A program made the translations under genes and the position numbers. From an uncultured Coprococcus sp. (lineage in GTDB: Bacteria; Bacillota; Clostridia; Lachnospirales; Lachnospiraceae): 7,282 nt of DNA. The DNA is taken from NCBI GenBank assembly GCA_900548315.1, contig URJU01000113.1:1-7282 (forward strand). The letters are read 5' to 3'. Position 1 is the first letter of the stretch. The number at the start of each line of letters is the position of its first letter. This document shows, piece by piece, positions 1-5,799 of this stretch. The notes beneath the pieces are model-generated. The model was not told where the DNA came from. It made no database searches and saw nothing but the letters and a program-made list of their open reading frames with translations.

Positions 1-48
1 CGAGATTACTACGCGTCTCGTGGGCTCGGAGATGTGTATAAGAGACAG
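1..48. other. Illumina Nextera i7 adapter (sequencing artefact)
   Basis: Bases 1-6 (CGAGAT) match the end of the P7 oligonucleotide, 7-14 (TACTACGC) fit an 8-base i7 index, 15-29 (GTCTCGTGGGCTCGG) are the Nextera read-2 adapter, and 30-48 (AGATGTGTATAAGAGACAG) are the 19-bp hyperactive Tn5 mosaic end. The order and spacing are exactly those of a tagmentation library molecule, so this is untrimmed adapter assembled onto the contig end and not a transposon in the organism. From memory the index corresponds to Nextera N719. The minus-strand reading of this stretch gives the peptide CLLYTSPSPRDA, a recurrent spurious tail on metagenomic proteins. Bases 1-48 should be ignored for biology. Confidence 0.98.
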
Positions 49-1658
49 CTATATTCCCGGACTTCACAGTTCTTTATTCCAAATGCGGCAAATTCCTTAT
101 TTGTCATATCATTGAAATATGACTGCACTATCCTTGAAATTCCATTGTGTGCAACAAGCAGATATGTTTTGCCATTTTCCTGGGCCTCCGCTTTCAGTTC
201 ATCCAGCAGATTGTAGACTCTCTGGCACAGATGCACCATAGTTTCACCGCCTTCATAGTGATCCAGGAAATGTGTCTTCGCCTCAGCAAATATTGCTCCA
301 TCTCTGGCGGTTCCTTCGTATTTGCCAAAGCACTGCTCCCTGAGTCTCTCCTCCGCCCTCATCGGGATCCCGGTGATCTCAGATATATGCCTTGCGGTCT
401 CAGATGCTCTGATCAGAGGAGAATACAATATCTCATCTATATGATATCCGCCATTCTTTATGATCTCACCAAGTTCCTCCGCCTGTCTGTGTCCAAGCTC
501 TGTGAGTTCTATGTCTGTGGCACCGCATATCTTATTTTCCACGTTCCACACCGTCTGTCCATGCCGTGTGAAATACAGTGACGCCCCCATCAGATGCTCA
601 TGTTCCGTTATCTTCTCCCTGAGTCCGAAGTACCGCACAAGGACAGCCCTCGCGTCATCATATCCCTGGGCAATCCTCTTTTCCACCCCCTCCGGTGAGA
701 AATCCAGCATTCCGTCTATGGCTCCGCCGAGCGGCACGGATGGATAGATGTGTATCATCTCTGCATCATCATATCTGTCAGTCCTCCGCGCATCCAGATG
801 CACCACCACAAATTTGCGGTATCCCTCATCATAAAGCGGCTGTATCGGCACATTGTCACCGCCGAGGAAAAATCCCCCGTCATAATACTTAGTCTGATCT
901 ATAGTTTCCATCGGAAATATAACCGGTATCGCAGATGACGCCAGAAGTATACGCTCTATCTCTGAAGGCTCCATGCCCGCAAGCTGAAATCTCTCTGGCG
1001 TAGGCTTGCCCTCCACATTGAGACAAGTAGCATAACAGTTCATACTGCTGTTGGATACTCCCGTCAAAACCGGAGAGTTTTCAAGTATATCCATGAGTCC
1101 TTCCCTTGAAAAAAAGCCATCCTTTATCTTCATTCCCTTCGCCACCGCATCAAGTCCTATACACTCTATGGCACTCTGAATAACCGGATTGTCTATGGTT
1201 GCGAGTTTCTCCTTGATGGACTCAAACCATTTATTCCTGTTGTCCTCGTCTATATCTTTGTTGGAGAGTATTCTGTCATTTGTTATGTCGTACCACATCT
1301 GTGTCGCCTTATCCAGATCACCGCAGGCATAAAGCGCCGCATTGAGTGCACCCACCGAACTTCCCGAAACAGCTTTTATGTCTATGACATCCTTATACTC
1401 CTCAAGGGCTTTCCACACTCCTATCTCATATGAACCTCTGCCTCCGCCTCCACCGAGAACCAATCCATATCCATCTTTGATGATCACATCCTTCTTATCC
1501 TGGCTGTCCCCGGCTCCAAGCTCTGTATACCTCGCCTCTTGACGCTGCTGTTTTTTCTGGGCAATGGTCTCCTCTATCACCTTATGCAATTCCTCCGCTC
1601 TGCCCTTTATCTCCTCAGTCTTTTCCTGTATCTCTTCAAGCATTTTTTCTTTATCCAT
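49..1658 (-). CDS. Patatin-like phospholipase fused to histidine phosphatase, 3' end truncated by adapter
   Basis: This is one open frame of 536 genuine codons; its apparent stop lies inside the adapter. Residues 1-58 are a charged, probably helical or coiled-coil leader with no signal peptide. Residues 61 to about 350 are a patatin domain: the glycine-rich oxyanion loop GGGGGRG (69-75), the nucleophile elbow G-S-S-V-G (99-103, Ser101) and the catalytic Asp260 in DGG. Together these give the Ser-Asp dyad of bacterial patatin acyl hydrolases, which cleave membrane phospholipid esters. Residues 361-536 are a histidine phosphatase domain: RHG (365-367, phospho-acceptor His366), Arg417 in SPLIRASETA, Glu441, and the second His504 in VAHNG. 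Its end is close to complete, with probably only a few residues lost. The start at 1658 is supported by an AAGGGGG site at 1668-1674, nine bases upstream. Cytoplasmic location and a joint lipid/phosphate role are inferred. The fusion is continuous in frame with no adapter at the junction, so a library chimera is unlikely but not excluded. Confidence 0.9.
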
Positions 1659-1719
1659 ATATTTATACCCCCTTTTTAAGAGTCATTTTCGTATGATGCA
1701 CATCAATTTTCATACAATC

Positions 1720-1749
1720 ATTTTACCATGCAAAAACCTTAATCTACAA
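1720..1749 (-). promoter_or_regulatory. Possible promoter for the patatin-phosphatase gene
   Basis: On the minus strand an extended -10 element TGG-TAAAAT (-10 at 1720-1725, TGG at 1726-1728) stands 18 bases from a weak -35 TTGTAG (1744-1749, 3 of 6 matches). Transcription would begin near 1713, leaving about 55 bases before the start codon at 1658. The -10 with its TG extension is the convincing part. Other AT-rich hexamers in this region could serve instead. Confidence 0.35.
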
Positions 1750-1917
1750 CCGTCCTCGATAATACTTTATAACTTTTCATATGGCGACATCCAGCAGCGC
1801 TACGCTCTTGTGTTTCTCGTACACACTGAACATACTATAATTACATTTTCAACATACTTCCTTAACATCCGATACACAAAATAAACACAGTATCCCTGTA
1901 GTATATAACCAGATTGA

Positions 1918-2039
1918 TGAGGACAGCGGATGTACGAAGTGCCCAGGCAGCATCAGCGCACTCGCCGTCACTCAGACTAACAACAATCATATTTACATAG
2001 ATGAGTGGTCCGGCGCCTCTGAAATTCCGGAATCCACTC
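1918..2039 (-). ncRNA. Candidate structured RNA or leader (two hairpins)
   Basis: Hairpin A (2003-2039) pairs GAGTGG (2003-2008) with CCACTC (2034-2039) and TCCGG (2009-2013) with CCGGA (2027-2031), leaving a 2-base bulge and a 13-base loop. Hairpin B (1918-1974) pairs TGAG with CTCA, GAC with GTC and GCG with CGC across 1918-1928 and 1963-1974, with one bulged base. It encloses AGTGC/GCACT (1938-1942 with 1958-1962). One pair in hairpin B (1925 with 1966) is G-U on the minus strand but A-C on the plus strand, so the minus strand folds better, in line with local transcription. The element lies between the transporter's terminator-like repeat and the patatin gene, so it could be a free small RNA or a long 5' leader. 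I recognise no known family, and the folding was done by eye. Confidence 0.35.
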
Positions 2040-2069
2040 CTCATAACCTTCCTTTTTTATTTTAATTTT

Positions 2070-2132
2070 ATAAAAGACGGATATCAGAAATTAACATTTA
2101 CCCATTTTCCACTTCTGATATCCGTCTTTTAT
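2070..2132 (-). terminator. Perfect 20-bp inverted repeat, probable (bidirectional) terminator
   Basis: The arms at 2070-2089 and 2113-2132 are exact reverse complements over 20 bases (core AGACGGATATCAGAA), separated by a 23-base loop. The outer arm ends are AAAA/TTTT, and in the minus direction the stem is followed by an AT-rich run. It sits 47 bases after the transporter stop codon and would end the MBOAT-SGNH-transporter transcript. A 23-base loop is long for an intrinsic terminator and the T-tract is partly within the stem, so termination efficiency is uncertain. Confidence 0.65.
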
Positions 2133-2178
2133 GTGTTGTATTTTCAATTACTCATCAGTACTCTGATTTTATCTATAT

Positions 2179-3072
2179 TCACTGTCCATCTGCAGCTTTG
2201 CGATCCTGCCTCAGACTGTACCACCACTTAAACACAGCACTTCCGATGATGATCACGTAGCCGGTAATGCTCAGCGCATCCGGTATCTGATCCAGAAATA
2301 CAAATCCCAGGATTGCGGCAAATATGACCTGGCTGTAGTCAAACACTGATATCTCCTTCGCCGGAGCTTTCTGATAAGCCGCCGTGATGCTGAACTGTCC
2401 GCCTGCTGCCGCAAGACCGGCACAAAGCAGACATACAATCTGCTGCCACGACATCGGCGCATGATCCACTATGATAAAAGGCAATGTCACAATGCATGAG
2501 AACACCGAAAAGCACATAACTATGACCGGTCCGCGCTCCCCCTGCTTTCCAAGTTTTCTCACATATGTATATGCAATGCCTGCACCAAGTCCGCCGGCAA
2601 CCCCGACCATCGCGTACAGAAAATCCATGTGAAATGACGGCTTTACCACAAATACTGCCCCGGTAAATGCAAGTATAACGGACGCCCACTCGATCTTATT
2701 TGCCTTCTCCTTCAGAACAAAATAGGACGCGATGATCGCAAAGAATGGGGAGAGTTTGTTGAGGATATTTGCATCGGCAATATTTAATTTGTCTATGGCA
2801 TAGAAATTGCAGATAAGTCCGGTCGTTCCACATATACTTCTCGCCACAAGCCCCGGCCAACTGTCCTTTCTTATCCTGAACTTATCCTCAGTCTTCATAA
2901 GCATTGCTATCGCAACAACAGCAGCCACCGCATTTCTGAAAAATGCCTTCTGCATAGTCGGCAGATTCCCTGATATTCTGACGAAAAATGTCATAAGCGA
3001 GAAAAAGAATCCCGCCATGATTATGAACAGGATTCCTTTATATTTGTCTTTTATCACGATTTTTGATGACAT
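2179..3072 (-). CDS. EamA/DMT-family membrane transporter
   Basis: The protein has 297 residues, normal length for the drug/metabolite transporter superfamily. About ten hydrophobic segments can be seen (roughly 11-31, 42-60, 75-92, 98-119, 127-143, 150-169, 181-202, 209-227, 239-260, 267-283), forming two EamA repeats. Family-like features are the FFR motif after the first helix (44-46), NKLSPFFAIIASYFVLKEK in repeat one (about 105-123) and the matching DYSQVIFAAILGFVFLDQ in repeat two. Such proteins export or import small metabolites through the cytoplasmic membrane; the substrate cannot be read from sequence. The start is supported by GAGGAGG (3078-3084) five bases upstream. It begins 27 bases after the SGNH gene with no terminator between, so it is the last gene of the MBOAT operon. 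A link to polymer acylation is only suggested by this position. Confidence 0.88.
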   Translation of the reverse strand: MSSKIVIKDKYKGILFIIMAGFFFSLMTFFVRISGNLPTMQKAFFRNAVAAVVAIAMLMKTEDKFRIRKDSWPGLVARSICGTTGLICNFYAIDKLNIADANILNKLSPFFAIIASYFVLKEKANKIEWASVILAFTGAVFVVKPSFHMDFLYAMVGVAGGLGAGIAYTYVRKLGKQGERGPVIVMCFSVFSCIVTLPFIIVDHAPMSWQQIVCLLCAGLAAAGGQFSITAAYQKAPAKEISVFDYSQVIFAAILGFVFLDQIPDALSITGYVIIIGSAVFKWWYSLRQDRKAADGQ

Positions 3073-3099
3073 TGCAGCCTCCTCATAATTGTAGAAACT

Positions 3100-4191
3100 C
3101 TAATTAAATGCATCATCCTTAAGGCCATGGGAATAAAGATAATCCTCCCACACACTGTAGTACTGTGCCTGAAGATGTATATCATCCCATGTGTAATCCT
3201 TGATGAGACCACCTTTTCCATCGTCAACCACCGTGTTCATATCCAGATAAAACAGCTTGATTCCATCTGCGTATGCGGCTATGGCACCGTTCTTCTCATC
3301 TATATTGTCATTGTTTACAATATCATGAGTGTCCGAATAATCACTTGACACATGCATACAGCCCATCATAAATATGACCGCATTTGGCTGAAGTGCCTGG
3401 ATCTGCGATATCGCATCCATATAGGTAGACACATACGAATCTGTTGCGTAGCCAGCCTCATTTATTCCCAGCATGATATATATCTTCTTAAATGTCTGGC
3501 TGCTCAGAAGATCCGTGAGTGTTGCCGTTCCATTTGCAGCTATCTTCTCACTCATAAGACCAAATGTCGTAAGTCCCTCCATGTATGCAAACTGAGCATT
3601 GTCAAGTCCTGAATACAGTGCAAGACCCTCTATACGTGAATCACCGATAAACAATGCGTCATCGAAATATGACTTGTCTACCTTTACATACGGATAGTCT
3701 GTCTCAAGGGCTATCTTTGTGAGATCTCCGTAGCAACTGTTTCGAGATTTCCTGGTCTTGATCTTCTTGTACTGAGTCGGTCTTGATACCGGAGCAGCCG
3801 ATCCTCCAGTATCTATCGATGCTTTCTGTTCCGTCGCTTTCTCTGTTGTCTTTTCCGTTGTCTTCTCAGCAGCCTTTTCTGTCGTCTTTTCAGAAGTCTT
3901 CTCCGTCGTCTTTTCTGTTGCCTTCTCTGTAACTTTCTCCGTTGTCTGCGCAGTGGTCTTCTCGTCCTTGCCGCTTTCTGAATCAGCCACCTTTGAGACA
4001 TCACTCTCACTGCCCGACTCCGCTTTTTCGTCAAGCAACACAGTCTGCACCATAGGATGCTTAAATGTCACATCCAATTTGTATATTCCAAGAGCTGCCC
4101 CGGCATATCCTCCGGCAGTGACTATGATACCTGACAGTATCAGGATAGTAAACAGTGGGCAGCCTTTTATCATTTGCCATAATTTCTTCAT
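3100..4191 (-). CDS. Membrane-anchored SGNH-fold protein with TTEK repeats, MBOAT partner
   Basis: The protein has 363 residues. A short basic N-terminus and one hydrophobic segment (about 12-36) look like an uncleaved signal anchor, placing the rest outside the cell. Residues 83-122 are ten tandem TTEK-like tetrapeptides, followed by a basic patch (about 150-160). The C-terminal SGNH/GDSL domain (about 175-355) shows GDS with Ser185, block II Gly206, block III GIN with Asn244, and D-D-I-H with Asp336 and His339, so the catalytic set is intact. SGNH proteins next to MBOAT genes (AlgJ/X, PatB, DltD relatives) move acyl groups onto, or remove them from, extracellular polymers. The gene overlaps the MBOAT control region: its TAGGAGG site (4199-4205) contains the MBOAT stop TAG, with a 7-base spacer, which suggests coupled translation. 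The polymer is unknown: peptidoglycan, teichoic acid or exopolysaccharide are all possible. Confidence 0.88.
   Translation of the reverse strand: MKKLWQMIKGCPLFTILILSGIIVTAGGYAGAALGIYKLDVTFKHPMVQTVLLDEKAESGSESDVSKVADSESGKDEKTTAQTTEKVTEKATEKTTEKTSEKTTEKAAEKTTEKTTEKATEQKASIDTGGSAAPVSRPTQYKKIKTRKSRNSCYGDLTKIALETDYPYVKVDKSYFDDALFIGDSRIEGLALYSGLDNAQFAYMEGLTTFGLMSEKIAANGTATLTDLLSSQTFKKIYIMLGINEAGYATDSYVSTYMDAISQIQALQPNAVIFMMGCMHVSSDYSDTHDIVNNDNIDEKNGAIAAYADGIKLFYLDMNTVVDDGKGGLIKDYTWDDIHLQAQYYSVWEDYLYSHGLKDDAFN
3826..3945 (-). repeat. Ten 12-bp tandem repeats coding TTEK-like tetrapeptides
   Basis: The stretch encodes TTEK, VTEK, ATEK, TTEK, TSEK, TTEK, AAEK, TTEK, TTEK and ATEQ in a row (residues 83-122 of the SGNH protein). 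The third and fourth positions are almost always E-K, and the first two vary among T, A, V and S. Unit number can change without shifting the frame. The Thr-rich, charged and probably extended segment lies between membrane anchor and catalytic domain, as expected of a wall-spanning or glycosylated stalk; that role is inferred. Confidence 0.93.
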
Positions 4192-4202
4192 TTGCCCACC
4201 TC

Positions 4203-5627
4203 CTAAAATCTAAAGTAAAGGAATGGATTGGATCCACCCTTTGCTATCTGGTATATACAGAACCAGAACAATGCCAACATGATAAGCTTGCACAGCCAGT
4301 TTCTGTAAAATTTCTCAATAAGCTTTCTCGGCCACGGTGTACATAATACAATACATATCAAAAGCAGCCACCAGTATGTGTGAAGTAGCATGTAAAATTT
4401 GTCTGCGGCATGGATGAGCACTGATCCCTCGATCTTCATTCCAAACATCCTCTTCAGATATAGATAAAGCGTCTTGAGATCACTTATGTTAAATATCGTC
4501 CATGACACCGGTATCAAAAAGAACATGTACACATGTCCAAGTATCTTGACCTTGTCAAATACCTTGCCAAGAAACAGCTTTTCAACGAGCAGGAAAACAA
4601 ACAGGAACAGCCCCCATATAAGAAAGTTCCAATCTGCACCATGCCACAGTCCGGTAAACATCCACACCGTAAACATGGCAAATATCATCCTGACCTTGCC
4701 CTTTCTGTTTCCTCCCATCGGTATGTACACGTACTCGCGAAACCATCGTCCAAGGGTTATGTGCCAGCGTCGCCAGAAATCCGTCAGCGAATGTGCCATA
4801 TATGGATCTTTGAAGTTCTCCGGGATCTTGAACCCAAGGATCATTCCAATTCCTATCGCCATAACCGAATATCCCATAAAGTCAAAAAGCAGCTGGAACG
4901 AATATCCCCATGAACCAAGCCACGCCGTAGGTGTGTTTATTCCAAATGGTCCAACTGTCTGAACATCATTCCAGAGACTTGCTATCTTGTTCGCTACGAG
5001 AACCTTATATGCCAAACCAAGGACAAAAAGAGCTGCTCCATGTTCTATATCATCAGCCTTTGCCTCCCTGTGGTCAAGTTCCGGTTTTACTTCGTCATAG
5101 CTTACTATCGGACCTGCTATGAGCTGAGGGAACATACTCACATATGTTCCAAATTTTATTATGCTCTTGTCCGCCTGATATTTGAGTCTGTAGACATCCA
5201 ATATATATGATGTTATCTGGAATGTGTAAAAACTGATTCCAAGCGGCAGTGTTATTGCAACACTGTCAAATATCTTTGTCCCCGCAGCTGTGTTAATTAT
5301 TTCTATAAAGAAATTTATGTATTTGAATATGAAAAGCATGCCAAAGTCAAATACCATGGCAACAGCCAGCCAGCAGTTTCTCTCAAATGAACAGTCTATC
5401 TCGGAATAAACCTCTATATCGTAGAATCGTTTTATTCTCCTTGCTGCCCAATAGTTGAACACTATAGAAAACATCATCAAGAACACATATACAGGCTCAC
5501 CGTATGCGTAGAACACAAGGCTGCCCAAAAGCAGTACAACATTCCTGTACTTCGGCTTTGTCACAAAATAAAAAAGCAAAAATAAAGGCAGGAATCTAAA
5601 TAAGAACTCCATGCTCGAAAAAACCAT
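4203..5627 (-). CDS. MBOAT-family membrane O-acyltransferase (DltB/AlgI-like)
   Basis: The protein has 474 residues, usual for AlgI/DltB-type enzymes, and is largely hydrophobic with about ten or more membrane segments. Family signatures in order are the start MVFSSMEFLFRFLP, PLGISFYTFQ (about 128-137), FPQLIAGPI (about 166-174), DFWRRWHITLGRWF (283-296) and TGLWHGADWNFLIWG (325-339) with the invariant His329, ending in the typical PFLYFRF. These enzymes carry acyl, usually acetyl, groups across the membrane for O-acylation of extracellular polymers, with an SGNH partner such as the next gene. I chose the start at 5627, not an in-frame ATG at 5705. The 5627 start has AAGGAG (5634-5639) six bases upstream and gives the conserved family N-terminus, while a consensus promoter lies within the extra 26 codons of the longer version. 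No acceptor polymer can be named. Confidence 0.93.
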   Translation of the reverse strand: MVFSSMEFLFRFLPLFLLFYFVTKPKYRNVVLLLGSLVFYAYGEPVYVFLMMFSIVFNYWAARRIKRFYDIEVYSEIDCSFERNCWLAVAMVFDFGMLFIFKYINFFIEIINTAAGTKIFDSVAITLPLGISFYTFQITSYILDVYRLKYQADKSIIKFGTYVSMFPQLIAGPIVSYDEVKPELDHREAKADDIEHGAALFVLGLAYKVLVANKIASLWNDVQTVGPFGINTPTAWLGSWGYSFQLLFDFMGYSVMAIGIGMILGFKIPENFKDPYMAHSLTDFWRRWHITLGRWFREYVYIPMGGNRKGKVRMIFAMFTVWMFTGLWHGADWNFLIWGLFLFVFLLVEKLFLGKVFDKVKILGHVYMFFLIPVSWTIFNISDLKTLYLYLKRMFGMKIEGSVLIHAADKFYMLLHTYWWLLLICIVLCTPWPRKLIEKFYRNWLCKLIMLALFWFCIYQIAKGGSNPFLYFRF

Positions 5628-5666
5628 AATAAACTCCTTAAAATTGAAAATAGTCAGTCCAGTGTG

Positions 5667-5695
5667 AGTATAAATACTTTTAACACTTATGTCAA
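5667..5695 (-). promoter_or_regulatory. Sigma-A promoter of the MBOAT-SGNH-transporter operon
   Basis: On the minus strand a perfect -35 TTGACA (5690-5695) and -10 TATACT (5667-5672) are separated by exactly 17 bases. Transcription would start near 5660, giving a leader of about 33 bases before the ATG at 5627. It is the only clear promoter ahead of the three-gene operon, and it lies just downstream of the terminator of the M23 gene. Confidence 0.85.
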
Positions 5696-5733
5696 CCGAC
5701 ACCAATCCTATTTTTTCTTAATTAAATGACAAA

Positions 5734-5776
5734 AATAAACGACGCATATTCGTGATCCGAATCTGCGTCGTTTATT
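5734..5776 (-). terminator. Intrinsic terminator of the M23 peptidase gene
   Basis: Arms 5734-5752 and 5758-5776 pair over 18 of 19 positions (core AAACGACGCA with TGCGTCGTTT, one T-C mismatch) around a 5-base loop. Read on the minus strand the stem runs into TTTATTTTTGTC. It begins 23 bases after the stop codon at 5800. Together with the promoter that follows, it separates the division-hydrolase unit from the acyltransferase operon. Confidence 0.88.
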
Positions 5777-5799
5777 ATCTGCATATCCATCCTATGGAA

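Larger units (their letters stand above)
1659..2178. other. 520-base intergenic stretch between the transporter and patatin genes
   Basis: No convincing protein gene is present. From high to low coordinate it holds a 20-bp perfect inverted repeat (2070-2132), a locally GC-richer segment that can form two hairpins (about 1918-2039), an AT-rich stretch with no clear feature (about 1760-1910), and a possible promoter and ribosome binding site for the patatin gene (1668-1749). A 60-codon minus-strand open frame (2044-1862) and a 74-codon plus-strand frame without a start (1841-2062) lie over each other in codon register. I call neither a gene. Confidence 0.7.

Noticed and set aside
30..48. 19-bp Tn5 mosaic end as evidence of a Tn5-type transposon
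   Set aside because: It is directly preceded by the full Nextera read-2 adapter, an 8-base index and the P7 end, so it comes from library preparation.
9..48. Native C-terminus and stop codon of the patatin-phosphatase protein at 9-11
   Set aside because: The last twelve codons and the stop are encoded by adapter; codon 537 already straddles the junction at 48/49.
147..581. Plus-strand 144-codon frame opposite the phosphatase domain
   Set aside because: It is antisense to codons for RHG and VAHNG motif regions; its composition is that of a shadow frame.
3826..3945. Tandem repeat as a CRISPR array
   Set aside because: Units are 12 bp with no spacers, are in frame, and encode a clear tetrapeptide repeat.
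3813..4034. Arg/Lys-rich minus-strand frame that could look like a basic protein
   Set aside because: It is a shifted-frame shadow of the TTEK repeat coding region in the SGNH gene and has no ribosome binding site of its own.
4474..4962. Long plus-strand open frames (up to 162 codons) inside the MBOAT gene
   Set aside because: They are antisense to a well-supported gene with conserved motifs and have no visible promoter, ribosome site or family resemblance.
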